Source: an uncultured bacterium
Lineage (GTDB): Bacteria > Bacillota > Clostridia > Lachnospirales > Lachnospiraceae
Length of the DNA stretch: 62,766 nucleotides
Reading direction: 5' to 3'
Assembly: GCA_937893485.1 (NCBI GenBank)
Contig: CALBJL010000049.1
Location: 1-62,766, forward strand
The notes beneath the pieces were generated by a model. It saw only the letters and a list, made by a program, of their open reading frames with translations. It made no database searches and had not been told where the DNA came from. The first letter of the stretch is position 1. Each line of letters opens with the position of its first letter. Both the position numbers and the translations under genes were made by a program. Of the stretch, positions 17,181-25,821 are shown piece after piece.

Positions 17181-19050
17181 TTTTGCAGAGGAATTAGCGA
17201 AGCTTCCGAACAAACCCGGAGTCTATATCATGCATGATAAAAAGGATGCGATCATTTACGTCGGAAAAGCAATCTCGCTGCGCCACCGCGTGCGGCAGTA
17301 TTTTCAGGCGAGCCACCATGAAGGAATCAAAAAAGACCGCATGGTGCAGCAGATCGACCGCTTTGAGTATATCGTGACGGATTCCGAGCTGGAAGCACTG
17401 GTGCTTGAGTGTAATCTGATCAAGGAGCACCGACCAAAATATAATACGATGCTTACGGACGACAAGACGTATCCATATATAAAAGTGACGCTGGGGGAAA
17501 TGTTCCCCAGGGTCCTTTTTTCGCGTCAGCTAAAAAAAGACAAATCGGCTTATTTCGGGCCGTATACGAGTGCGGGCGCGGTCAAGGATACGATCGGACT
17601 GATCCACAAGCTCTATCAGATCCGGACATGTAACCGGTGTCTGCCGCGCGATATCGGGGCGGAGCGGGCTTGCCTGAATTACCATATCCACCAGTGTCAG
17701 GCACCGTGCCAGGGCTATGTGTCACAGGAGGAATACCGCAAACAGATCGACGGTGTGCTGGATTTTCTGAACGGGCGCTATCAGCCGGTGCTGCGGATGC
17801 TGCAGGAGAAAATGGAGGCGGCTGCCGAGAAACTGGATTTTGAGAAAGCCGCAGAATATCGGGATCTGCTCGGCAGCGTGAAACAGATTGCGCAGAAACA
17901 GAAGATTACACATGCGGACGGCGAGGATCGTGATATTCTGGCGCTCGCGTGTGATGACCGGGATGCAGTCGTACAGATCTTTTTTGTGCGCGACGGACGG
18001 ATGATCGGCAGGGATCATTTTTATCTGAGAATCGTGAATGAGGACACTCCGGCACAGATATTGACTTCTTTTATCAAACAGTTCTATGCCGGAACACCGT
18101 ATATCCCGCGGGAACTCATGCTGCAGACTGATATCGATGACCGTGAAGTCATTGAAGAATGGCTCAGTAAGCGTAAGGGTCAGAAAGTCTATCTGCGTGT
18201 GCCTAAGCGCGGCACCAAGGAAAAACTGGTCGAACTGGCGGAGAAAAACGCAATGATCGTGCTGACACAGGATCGGGAAAAGATCAAGCGCGAGGAAGGG
18301 CGGACGATCGGGGCAGTCAAGGAGCTGGCGGATCTGCTGTCGCTGCCACGTGAGCGGGTACAACGGCTGGAGGCTTATGATATTTCGAATACGAACGGTT
18401 TTGAATCTGTCGGATCAATGGTTGTCTATGAGAAGGGCAGACCGAGCCGCAGCGATTACCGGAAGTTCAAGCTGCGCACCGTTGTCGGACCGGATGACTA
18501 CGCATCAATGCATGAGGTGCTCACAAGACGTTTTGAACACGGCTTAAAGGAGCGCAAGGAGCGGCGGGAACGCGAGCTGGAGGATGAATACGGCAGCTTC
18601 ACGCGGTTTCCGGATCTGATATTGATGGACGGTGGACGCGGTCAGGTGAACATCGCGTTGCAGGTGCTTGATGAGCTGCACCTGAATATCCCGGTCTGCG
18701 GCATGGTAAAGGATGATAATCACCGCACACGCGGGTTATACTATAACAATGTGGAGGTGTCGATCGACCGGCACAGCGAGGCATTCCGGCTGATCACGCG
18801 CATTCAGGATGAAGCACACCGCTTTGCGATCGAGTATCACCGTTCGCTGCGCAGCAAGGAGCAGGTGCATTCCGTGCTGGATGACATACCGGGCATCGGG
18901 CCCGCGCGCAGAAAAGCACTGATGCGCACATTTCAGTCGCTCGATGCGATCCGCGCCGCTTCGGTGGAAGAACTGGCGGCGGCAGACAGCATGAATGAGC
19001 GGTCGGCGCAGGCGGTCTATGACTTTTTCCGGGCGCAGGAGCAGTCGTGA
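17170..19050 (+). CDS. uvrC: Excinuclease ABC subunit C
   Basis: The 626-residue nuclease makes both incisions around DNA lesions in nucleotide excision repair with UvrA and UvrB. It has the N-terminal GIY-YIG nuclease (KPGVYIMHDKKDAIIYVGKA, about 14-33), a central UVR domain that binds UvrB (about 200-240), an RNase-H-like C-terminal nuclease (ILMDGGRGQVNIALQVL) and a tandem helix-hairpin-helix end (DIPGIGPARRKALM). The start ATG lies inside the last codons of ftsH (11-base overlap), so translation is probably coupled to ftsH; uvrA and uvrB are not in the window. Confidence 0.96.
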   Translation: MAFDFAEELAKLPNKPGVYIMHDKKDAIIYVGKAISLRHRVRQYFQASHHEGIKKDRMVQQIDRFEYIVTDSELEALVLECNLIKEHRPKYNTMLTDDKTYPYIKVTLGEMFPRVLFSRQLKKDKSAYFGPYTSAGAVKDTIGLIHKLYQIRTCNRCLPRDIGAERACLNYHIHQCQAPCQGYVSQEEYRKQIDGVLDFLNGRYQPVLRMLQEKMEAAAEKLDFEKAAEYRDLLGSVKQIAQKQKITHADGEDRDILALACDDRDAVVQIFFVRDGRMIGRDHFYLRIVNEDTPAQILTSFIKQFYAGTPYIPRELMLQTDIDDREVIEEWLSKRKGQKVYLRVPKRGTKEKLVELAEKNAMIVLTQDREKIKREEGRTIGAVKELADLLSLPRERVQRLEAYDISNTNGFESVGSMVVYEKGRPSRSDYRKFKLRTVVGPDDYASMHEVLTRRFEHGLKERKERRERELEDEYGSFTRFPDLILMDGGRGQVNIALQVLDELHLNIPVCGMVKDDNHRTRGLYYNNVEVSIDRHSEAFRLITRIQDEAHRFAIEYHRSLRSKEQVHSVLDDIPGIGPARRKALMRTFQSLDAIRAASVEELAAADSMNERSAQAVYDFFRAQEQS

Positions 19051-19060
19051 AAAAATGACC

Positions 19061-19089
19061 TTGCGGATTTGGATGTTGTAAATTATTAT
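19061..19089 (+). promoter_or_regulatory. Candidate hprK promoter
   Basis: TTGCGG, 17-bp spacer, TATTAT, starting just after the uvrC stop and 46 bases before hprK. Confidence 0.45.
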
Positions 19090-19134
19090 AGGAATAGATA
19101 GGTATAGGTTCAGCATGTATAGGGGGAACATACA

Positions 19135-20085
19135 ATGACAAAAAAAGAGGTATCAGTCGCAAAATTGGCGAGATTATTAGATCTGAATAACTTTACGGAG
19201 CAGGTAAACCTCAAGCAGAAAAAGGTATGTATTACCGAGATCAACCGCCCCGCATTACAGTTGCACGGCTATTTTGAGCATTTTGCAGAGGGGCGCGTAC
19301 AGATTATCGGAATGGTAGAGTTTGCATATTTGCAGCAGGTGGCAAAGGAGCGCAAGCGGGAGGCATATGATAAGTTCATGAGCTTTGATATACCGTGTGT
19401 TGTCTTTTGCCGGGGTTTCCAGCCGGATGAGGATTTTCTGGATGCGGCGACGAGGCACAATGTGGCAGTTCTCGGAACGGAGCGCGCGACTTCTGCGCTG
19501 ACGGCAGAGCTGATCCGCACGTTGAATGAGGAGCTGGCACCGTGTATCACGATTCACGGCGTGCTGGTAGATGTATATGGTGAGGGACTGCTGATCATGG
19601 GTGAGAGCGGTATTGGAAAAAGTGAGGCTGCGCTGGAGCTGATCCGACGCGGACACCGCCTTGTGACTGATGACGCGGTAGAGATCAAGCGGATTGATGA
19701 CCGGACGCTGATCGGTACGTCTCCGGCGATCACCAGACACTTTATTGAGCTGCGAGGCATCGGTATCATTGATGTAAAGTCACTGTATGGTGTCGAGTGT
19801 GTCAAGGATAAACAGCAGATTGATCTTGTGATTAAGCTTGAGGACTGGCATAAGGATAAAGAGTATGACCGTCTTGGCATGGAGCAGGAATACACCGAGT
19901 TTTTAGGCAACAAAGTGGTCTGCCACTCGCTGCCGATCCGTCCCGGACGAAATCTGGCAGTGATCTGTGAGACCGCCGCGGTCAACCACAGACAGAAGAA
20001 GATGGGCTATAATGCCGCGCAGGAGCTGTATCGCCGTGTGCAGGCGAATATCGCCAAGGGGTCCAGCTCGGATGACGACGAATAA
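19135..20085 (+). CDS. hprK: HPr kinase/phosphorylase
   Basis: The 316-residue enzyme phosphorylates and dephosphorylates Ser46 of HPr and so sets carbon catabolite repression in Firmicutes. The N-terminal domain (1-130) is followed by the kinase domain with the P-loop GESGIGKSE (156-164), the HprK signature FIELRGIGIIDVKSLYG (about 203-219) and the C-terminal regulatory region QEYTEFLGNKVVCHSLPIRP. The start follows AGGGGGAACATACA. Genes that usually sit with it (lgt, hpr) are absent here; downstream is the structured repeat element. Confidence 0.96.
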   Translation: MTKKEVSVAKLARLLDLNNFTEQVNLKQKKVCITEINRPALQLHGYFEHFAEGRVQIIGMVEFAYLQQVAKERKREAYDKFMSFDIPCVVFCRGFQPDEDFLDAATRHNVAVLGTERATSALTAELIRTLNEELAPCITIHGVLVDVYGEGLLIMGESGIGKSEAALELIRRGHRLVTDDAVEIKRIDDRTLIGTSPAITRHFIELRGIGIIDVKSLYGVECVKDKQQIDLVIKLEDWHKDKEYDRLGMEQEYTEFLGNKVVCHSLPIRPGRNLAVICETAAVNHRQKKMGYNAAQELYRRVQANIAKGSSSDDDE

Positions 20086-20124
20086 AGGTGGTTGTCGATG
20101 TATCAACAGTATGTTATAAGGGGG

Positions 20125-20594
20125 CGCGGCTCCCACAAGCATGTCTGTTTTGCTTTCATTGCACGACCCATTCCGATGAGCCTCCGCAAAACAAAATTGT
20201 GTCAGCAATGGCTTCCACAATTTGGAGTCTCATCTCCATCGCGCAAAGGCAGCAAAATCAGACATCGCTTGCTCGCGCCGCTACGTTTCTATTGCGTCAC
20301 AGTGTTCGCCTGTCCAGTCTGCGCTATGAATGTGCCTGACAAACATTCTGTAAAGTAAGGCTGCGGGCGCAGCAGTTCCCGTCAGATGCGACGTTTGTCC
20401 GGCGAAGTGCGAGCGACTGGATAACGATTCTCATGTCATAGCTGGAAGCCGCAGGCTATGTGTGCGAAGGACACATCGAGCCAAGGCTGAAGAGACAGCG
20501 AGACACCGCGGAACAATCGGAGCAGCCTGATCGGGATACTGTTGTGCACACAGCCGGGCAATACGGTGTCGTGGTTTTGCTTGTGGGAGCCGCG
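20125..20594 (+). repeat. Structured non-coding repeat element with 17-bp terminal inverted repeats
   Basis: The ends CGCGGCTCCCACAAGCA (20125-20141) and TGCTTGTGGGAGCCGCG (20578-20594) are exact reverse complements. Inside are three self-pairing domains. The first (20126-20281) is a long imperfect hairpin whose arms pair through GCGGC/GCCGC, TGTCTG/CAGACA, TTTTGCT/AGCAAAA, TTGCaCGA/TCGcGCAA, GATGAG/CTCATC and AAATTGTG/CACAATTT. The second (20314-20420) nests CCAGTC/GACTGG, GCCtGACAAAC/GTTTGTCcGGC and GCTGCG/CGCAGC. The third (20437-20570) has ATGTGT/ACACAT and GACACCG/CGGTGTC. No open frame in it looks coding. A second, inverted copy begins at the window start (1-51). It is either a mobile non-coding repeat (MITE-like) or a multicopy structured RNA; I do not recognise its family. 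It fills most of the 620-base gap between hprK and the aminopeptidase gene. Confidence 0.75.
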
Positions 20595-20650
20595 AACTCT
20601 TAGCCGGATAAAGTGATGTAACAGCCCTGTATATGGGAGCCGCGACCGGA
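20585..20650 (+). repeat. Partial 50-bp duplication at the right end of the structured element
   Basis: GGGAGCCGCGA occurs at 20585-20595 and again at 20635-20645, each followed by CCGGAT (after 8 extra bases in the first copy). The second copy can also pair with the left terminal repeat of the element. Confidence 0.6.
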
Positions 20651-20705
20651 TTTAAAAATAGTTTTGATATGAATAAATATGTAATAGTTAAGGAGAATGA
20701 CAGAA

Positions 20706-22100
20706 ATGGAACGAAATAACGCATGGGATGCCTATCCCGGAGACAAAAAGCAGGAAGTCTACGACTTTGCGGAGAACTACCGCGTATTTTTGTCAGAGAA
20801 TAAAACTGAACGCGAATGCGTCAAAACATTCGTGCAGCAGGCAAAGGAAGCCGGATTTATCAGCTTAGAGGAGGCAGTCGCAAAGGGAACTGCCTTAAAG
20901 CCAGGCGACAAAGTCTATGCAGATCACATGGGCAAGTCACTCGCCCTGTTTGTGATCGGAAGCGCCCCGATCAGCGAGGGCATGAACATTTTAGGTGCAC
21001 ACATTGATTCGCCGCGACTCGACCTCAAGCAGAATCCGATGTACGAGGACAACGATATGGTGCTGCTCGACACCCACTACTACGGCGGTGTCAAAAAATA
21101 CCAGTGGGTCACACTGCCGCTGGCGCTGCACGGAGTTGTCGCTAAAAAGGACGGCACGGTCGTAGAGATCAACATCGGCGAGCAGGCATCAGATCCCGTT
21201 GTGGGCGTGAGCGATCTGCTCATTCATCTGGCGGGAGAACAGCTCGAAAAGAAGGGCAATAAGGTCGTAGAGGGCGAGAATCTCGATGTGCTCATCGGTA
21301 ATCTGCCCGCAGATAAAACAGACGAGGAAAAGAGCGCAAAGGAGCGTGTAAAAGCGCAGATTTTAGAGCTTTTGAAGCAGCAGTACGGGATCGGGGAGGA
21401 GGACTTCTTATCCGCAGAGATTGAGGTCGTACCTGCGGGAGCAGCCAGAGATTACGGACTCGACCGCAGCATGATCATGGGCTACGGACATGATGACCGT
21501 GTCTGTGCATATCCTTCCTTTGAGGCAATTTTACAGATGGAAACACCGGAGCGCACAAGTGTCTGCCTGCTCGTGGACAAAGAGGAGATCGGCAGCGTCG
21601 GCGCGACTGGCATGCATTCGCGATTTTTTGAAAATATGGTTGCAGAAGTGCTCGACCGCTGTGGCGCTTATACAGATCTTGCCCTGCGCCGCGCATTGCA
21701 GCATTCGAGAATGTTGTCATCCGATGTCAGCGCTGCGTATGACCCGAACTATCCGTCCGTGTCAGAAAAGAAAAATGCGGCATATTTTGGCAGAGGTATC
21801 GTATTTAATAAATATACCGGATCACGCGGAAAATCAGGATCAAACGACGCAAATGCGGAATATATCGCCAGACTGCGCCGGATCTTTGATGAAAACGGCG
21901 TGGCATTCCAGACATCGGAGCTGGGCAAGGTAGATCAGGGCGGCGGCGGAACGATCGCTTATATTCTGGCAAATTACGGCATGGAAGTCATCGACAGCGG
22001 TGTCGCAGTGCTGAATATGCATGCGCCGTGGGAGATCATCAGCAAAGTAGATCTGTATGAGGCTTATAAAGGCTATATGGCATTTTTGAGGGAAGCATAA
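20706..22100 (+). CDS. M18 family aminopeptidase
   Basis: The 464-residue metallopeptidase is of the aspartyl-aminopeptidase (M18) family. Metal-site motifs are GAHIDSPRLDLKQNP (His/Asp, about 98-112), VDKEEIGSVGATG (catalytic Glu and ligand Glu) and the C-terminal NMHAPWEI (His). GYGHDDRVCAYPSF (about 261-274) supplies the bridging Asp. It trims N-terminal, often acidic, residues from peptides in the cytoplasm. AAGGAG sits 10 bases before the ATG at 20706; the ATG at 20697 is too close to it. The stop overlaps the murB start by one base. Confidence 0.93.
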   Translation: MERNNAWDAYPGDKKQEVYDFAENYRVFLSENKTERECVKTFVQQAKEAGFISLEEAVAKGTALKPGDKVYADHMGKSLALFVIGSAPISEGMNILGAHIDSPRLDLKQNPMYEDNDMVLLDTHYYGGVKKYQWVTLPLALHGVVAKKDGTVVEINIGEQASDPVVGVSDLLIHLAGEQLEKKGNKVVEGENLDVLIGNLPADKTDEEKSAKERVKAQILELLKQQYGIGEEDFLSAEIEVVPAGAARDYGLDRSMIMGYGHDDRVCAYPSFEAILQMETPERTSVCLLVDKEEIGSVGATGMHSRFFENMVAEVLDRCGAYTDLALRRALQHSRMLSSDVSAAYDPNYPSVSEKKNAAYFGRGIVFNKYTGSRGKSGSNDANAEYIARLRRIFDENGVAFQTSELGKVDQGGGGTIAYILANYGMEVIDSGVAVLNMHAPWEIISKVDLYEAYKGYMAFLREA

Positions 22101-23014
22101 TGCAGGAAAAACAACAATTTGAGCAGGAATTGGGAAAGCTGCTGCGTCCGGAGCAGATCCGCAGGGAAGAACCGCTCAGCCGCCATACGACGTTTCGCGT
22201 CGGCGGTGCGGCGGAGTATCTCGTCACACCAGAGCTCGGACAGATTCCGCAGGTCGTAGCACTGTGCAAACGATACGATTTGCCGCTTACCGTGATCGGA
22301 AACGGCAGTAATATGCTGATCGCTGACACGGGACTGCGAGGAGTCGTGATGGAGATTGGCAGAGCAGCCGCAGGCATTACGGTCACAGATGAGACCGATC
22401 TGCTCGTACAGGCGGGCACACTGCTCTCAGAGGCGGCAAATACAGCGGCAAAGCATGGGCTTGCCGGCATGGAATTTGCGGCAGGGATACCTGGATCGAT
22501 GGGTGGAGCGGTCGTGATGAATGCGGGAGCCTACGGCGGCGAAATGAAGGATATTTTAACGGAAGTGCGTGTGCTCACTCTGGATGGTGAGATACTCGTG
22601 CGTCCGGCGCAGGAGTTGGATCTGTCCTACCGGCACAGCCGGATGATGGATGAGGGAGAACTTGTGCTGGAGGTGCGCGTGCACCTGGAAATGGATGACG
22701 AGGCAGCGATCCGTGCGCGCATGGAAGAATTGAAGAAAAAACGTGTTGAAAAACAGCCGCTCGAATATCCGAGTGCGGGCAGCACGTTCAAGCGTCCGGA
22801 GGGCTATTTTGCGGGAAAACTCATTGAGGATGCAGGATTGCGCGGTTTTCGGGTAGGAGATGCACAGGTGTCCGAGAAACACTGTGGCTTTGTTATCAAC
22901 CGTGGAAGTGCAACGGCAGCAGACATTATGGAGCTTATGCATCAGGTACAGCTGCGGGTGCGGGAACACAGTGGTGTGGATCTGGAGCCGGAGGTGCGGC
23001 TGTTAGGCTTCTGA
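22100..23014 (+). CDS. murB: UDP-N-acetylmuramate dehydrogenase
   Basis: The 304-residue FAD enzyme reduces UDP-GlcNAc-enolpyruvate to UDP-MurNAc in peptidoglycan precursor synthesis. The FAD domain shows HTTFRVGG, VIGNGSNMLIADTGLRG and AAGIPGSMGGAVVMNAGAYG; the catalytic Ser lies in YPSAGSTFKRP and the C-terminal Glu in LEPEVRLLG. Domain 3 is the short type IIb form. TAATG overlap with the aminopeptidase gene suggests translational coupling. It begins the murB-rapZ-whiA cluster common in Firmicutes. Confidence 0.96.
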   Translation: MQEKQQFEQELGKLLRPEQIRREEPLSRHTTFRVGGAAEYLVTPELGQIPQVVALCKRYDLPLTVIGNGSNMLIADTGLRGVVMEIGRAAAGITVTDETDLLVQAGTLLSEAANTAAKHGLAGMEFAAGIPGSMGGAVVMNAGAYGGEMKDILTEVRVLTLDGEILVRPAQELDLSYRHSRMMDEGELVLEVRVHLEMDDEAAIRARMEELKKKRVEKQPLEYPSAGSTFKRPEGYFAGKLIEDAGLRGFRVGDAQVSEKHCGFVINRGSATAADIMELMHQVQLRVREHSGVDLEPEVRLLGF

Positions 23015-23098
23015 TGGGGGCGCAGCCCGCATGGACAACAGATAAAAACACAAAAGATAAGACTTGGAAAGAGATAAAAAAGCAGGGAGGGGTATCGT

Positions 23099-23971
23099 AT
23101 GCGTTGTGTGATTTTAACCGGAATGTCGGGTTCGGGAAAGAGTACCGCACTCAAAATGATAGAGGACATGGGATATTATTGTGTCGGTAATCTGCCGATT
23201 TCGCTCGTAGAGAGCTTTGTCGATCTGTCAGAGAACGACCCCGAGCTGGATAAGGTAGCGATCAATGTCGATATTCGCAGCGGACAGAATATCGGAGACC
23301 TGACCGCCGTATTAGACCGTTTGCAGGAGCGCGGAAAGAGCTTCGAGATGCTGTTTCTGGAGAGTGAGGATTCGGTTATCATCAAGCGGTACAAGGAGAC
23401 CCGCCGCACCCACCCGCTCGCCGAGGGCGGCAGAGTCGAGCAGGCGATCAGCAGGGAGCGGGAGCGTCTGCAGCCAATCAAACGGCGCGCAGACTATATT
23501 CTGGATACGAGCCAGCTGCTCACGCGGGAGCTGCAGGCAGAGCTAAAGAAAATGTTTGTGGAGAACCAGACCTATAAAAATCTGTATATCACAGTTCTCT
23601 CGTTCGGATTCAAATACGGCATACCGACCGACGCGGATCTCGTTTTTGATGTACGTTTTCTGCCCAATCCGTATTATGTCGAGGGCTTGCGTCCGTTGAC
23701 CGGCTTGGACGAGCGGATACAAAACTATGTCATGGAGGGCGACCAGTACGCGGTATTTATGGAAAAGCTGGAGGACATGATCGGTTTTCTGATACCGAAC
23801 TATGTTGCCGAGGGCAAAAACCAGCTCGTGATCGCGATCGGCTGTACCGGCGGCAAGCATCGCTCGGTAACGGTGGCACAGGGCTTGTATGAACGGCTGG
23901 GTAAGCAGGAGGACTACGGTCTGCGCGTGGAACACAGAGACATAGAAAAGGATGCCCATCGTGGCAAATAA
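23099..23971 (+). CDS. rapZ: RNase adapter / nucleotide-binding protein RapZ (YvcJ)
   Basis: The 290-residue P-loop protein has Walker A GMSGSGKST (8-16), MIEDMGYYCVGNLPISL and the C-terminal IAIGCTGGKHRSV (about 249-261) typical of RapZ/YvcJ. In Gram-positives YvcJ hydrolyses nucleotides and affects competence and cell-envelope control; in enterobacteria RapZ adapts small RNAs to RNase E. The usual neighbour yvcK (glmR) is absent: whiA follows after only 12 bases. Confidence 0.94.
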   Translation: MRCVILTGMSGSGKSTALKMIEDMGYYCVGNLPISLVESFVDLSENDPELDKVAINVDIRSGQNIGDLTAVLDRLQERGKSFEMLFLESEDSVIIKRYKETRRTHPLAEGGRVEQAISRERERLQPIKRRADYILDTSQLLTRELQAELKKMFVENQTYKNLYITVLSFGFKYGIPTDADLVFDVRFLPNPYYVEGLRPLTGLDERIQNYVMEGDQYAVFMEKLEDMIGFLIPNYVAEGKNQLVIAIGCTGGKHRSVTVAQGLYERLGKQEDYGLRVEHRDIEKDAHRGK

Positions 23972-23983
23972 CAGGAGAACACG

Positions 23984-24778
23984 ATGTCATTTTCAAGTGA
24001 GGTAAAGGCGGAGCTGGCAAGGCAGAACGACAGCAAGCGGCATTGCCAGCTGGCAGAGCTGGCGGCGCTCGAGACACTGGCACCGGATCATGCGCATCTG
24101 GCAGAAAAGCGGATGACACTGGCAAAGAGGCTGTTCGGGGAAGTGACGCAGGAGGAACTGCGCGCGCGGATCAGTGAGCAGATGATACAGCACCGCGAAC
24201 AACTGCTCAAGCGAAGCTGCTGTAAACGTGCATTTCTGCGCGGAGCATTTTTAGCCTCCGGCTCGATCAGCGATCCACAGAAGTCCTATCATTTCGAGAT
24301 CGTCTGTCAGCAGCCGCAGCAGGCGCAGCTACTACAGGAGCTGCTTGTGTCGTTTGAACTGGATGCCAAGATCGTACAGCGCAAAAAATATCATATTGTC
24401 TATTTAAAAGAGGGCGCACAGATCGTGGATGCGCTGAATGTCATGGGTGCTTATGTTGCACTCATGAATCTCGAAAATGTGCGCATATTAAAAGAAATGC
24501 GTGGATCTGTCAACCGTATTGTCAACTGCGAGACAGCGAATATCAATAAGGTTGTCGGTGCCGCATACAGACAGGTGGAGGATATCCGCTACATACAGAG
24601 CAGGATCGGGCTGGATGAGCTGCCGCCGTCGCTGCGTGAGATGGCGCTGCTGCGGCTGGAATATCCGGATACATCACTCAAGGATCTCGGAGAACTCTGT
24701 GATCCGCCCGTGGGAAAATCCGGCGTCAATCACCGGCTGCGCAAGCTCGCGGAGCTGGCAAAAAAATTAGGAAGGTGA
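23984..24778 (+). CDS. whiA: WhiA family DNA-binding protein, shortened N-terminal lobe
   Basis: WhiA proteins combine a degenerate LAGLIDADG homing-endonuclease fold with a C-terminal HTH and influence cell division and chromosome segregation in Gram-positives. The N terminus (MSFSSEVKAELARQNDSKRH), the second lobe (KRSCCKRAFLRGAFLASGSI, here starting at residue 76) and the HTH (about 218-260, LKDLGELCDPPVGKSGVNHR) are conserved. The protein is 264 residues, whereas WhiA is usually about 310-320; in the Bacillus subtilis protein the SCCKR-like motif starts near residue 119. The missing part, about 42 residues, is the beta-rich core of the first LAGLIDADG repeat, replaced by an Ala/Glu-rich helix. 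The frame is intact, so this is a natural short form. Confidence 0.93.
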   Translation: MSFSSEVKAELARQNDSKRHCQLAELAALETLAPDHAHLAEKRMTLAKRLFGEVTQEELRARISEQMIQHREQLLKRSCCKRAFLRGAFLASGSISDPQKSYHFEIVCQQPQQAQLLQELLVSFELDAKIVQRKKYHIVYLKEGAQIVDALNVMGAYVALMNLENVRILKEMRGSVNRIVNCETANINKVVGAAYRQVEDIRYIQSRIGLDELPPSLREMALLRLEYPDTSLKDLGELCDPPVGKSGVNHRLRKLAELAKKLGR

Positions 24779-24785
24779 TCGGATC

Positions 24786-25703
24786 ATGAGCAATATGAGC
24801 AATCAGAGATTATTATTTATCTATAATCCCCATTCGGGAGTCGGTAAGGTCAAATCGCAGTTGTCGGACATTTTAGAGGTGATGGTGCAGGCTGGCTACA
24901 GCGTGACCGTGCATCCGACGCAGGCAGCAGGCGATGCGATAAATGTCGCTGCAGAGCGGGCAGGTGATTATGATCTTGTGGTCTGCTGCGGCGGGGACGG
25001 GACACTGGATGAGACGGTGTCGGGATTGATGAATAGCGGGAAAAATGTGGCGCTCGGCTATATCCCGGCAGGCAGTACGAATGATTTTGCGGCATCGCTG
25101 GATCTGCCGAAAAACATGAAAAAGGCAGCGGAGGTCGCTGTCAGCGGAAAAGATTTTCCGTGTGATGTCGGATTGTTTGGGGAGAAGCATTTTATCTATG
25201 TGGCGGCTTTCGGGCTGTTTACCGATGTGTCTTATCAGACGAGCCAGGAGCTGAAAAACGTGCTTGGACACGCTGCCTATATCTTAGAAGGCGTGAAACG
25301 TATTGGAAACCATCCGAGTTACCGGATGCGCGTCGAATACGAGGGCGGCTGTATCGAGGATGAATTTATTTACGGCATGATCACCAATTCCCTGTCTGTC
25401 GGCGGCATCAAGGGTATGACAGGCGAGAATGTGGCGCTCAATGACGGTTTGTTCGAGGTGATGCTCGTCCGGAAGCCGAAAAATATTGTCGAGCGGAACG
25501 AGATCATTGCGGCACTTACGAAGCTGCGCCCCGAATCGGATATGATCTATACGTTTAAGACAAAGGAATTGCAGATTTCACCGTATCAGGCGATCCCGTG
25601 GACGCTGGACGGCGAGTTTGGCGGCGACCAGACGCAGATCCATCTGAAAAATCTGCACCGCGCACTGACGATCCGTGTGCCTTTGGAGCCGGATCTGGCA
25701 TAG
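24786..25703 (+). CDS. Diacylglycerol kinase-like lipid kinase (YegS/DgkB family)
   Basis: The 305-residue cytosolic or membrane-associated kinase has LFIYNPHSGVGK at the N terminus, the catalytic glycine-rich motif VVCCGGDGTLDETV (about 60-73) and IPAGSTNDFA, all diagnostic for the DAGK catalytic domain, and a C-terminal beta sandwich. It probably phosphorylates diacylglycerol or a related lipid and feeds it back to phospholipid synthesis. It starts 7 bases after whiA and is likely in the same operon. Confidence 0.9.
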   Translation: MSNMSNQRLLFIYNPHSGVGKVKSQLSDILEVMVQAGYSVTVHPTQAAGDAINVAAERAGDYDLVVCCGGDGTLDETVSGLMNSGKNVALGYIPAGSTNDFAASLDLPKNMKKAAEVAVSGKDFPCDVGLFGEKHFIYVAAFGLFTDVSYQTSQELKNVLGHAAYILEGVKRIGNHPSYRMRVEYEGGCIEDEFIYGMITNSLSVGGIKGMTGENVALNDGLFEVMLVRKPKNIVERNEIIAALTKLRPESDMIYTFKTKELQISPYQAIPWTLDGEFGGDQTQIHLKNLHRALTIRVPLEPDLA

Positions 25704-25728
25704 AAAAGGCGTATTCGGACGCTTGCAC

Positions 25729-25757
25729 TTTACATTTATAGGCGTTCATGTTATATT
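25729..25757 (+). promoter_or_regulatory. fba promoter
   Basis: TTTACA (25729-25734), 17-bp spacer, TATATT (25752-25757), about 65 bases before the start codon. Confidence 0.6.
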
Positions 25758-25821
25758 TAACAAAGATATGGGGCGAGATCCCCACACACTCACAATCTAT
25801 ACAGAAAATGGAGGAATTCAC

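Noticed and set aside
20125..20594. Element considered as RNase P RNA, tmRNA, 6S RNA or a group II intron
   Set aside because: No RNase P or tRNA-like signature, no domain V hairpin, and presence of a second copy argue against single-copy housekeeping RNAs.
20088..20724. Several small open frames inside and around the structured repeat on both strands
   Set aside because: They show no family motifs or ribosome binding sites and are explained by the GC-rich, stem-forming element.
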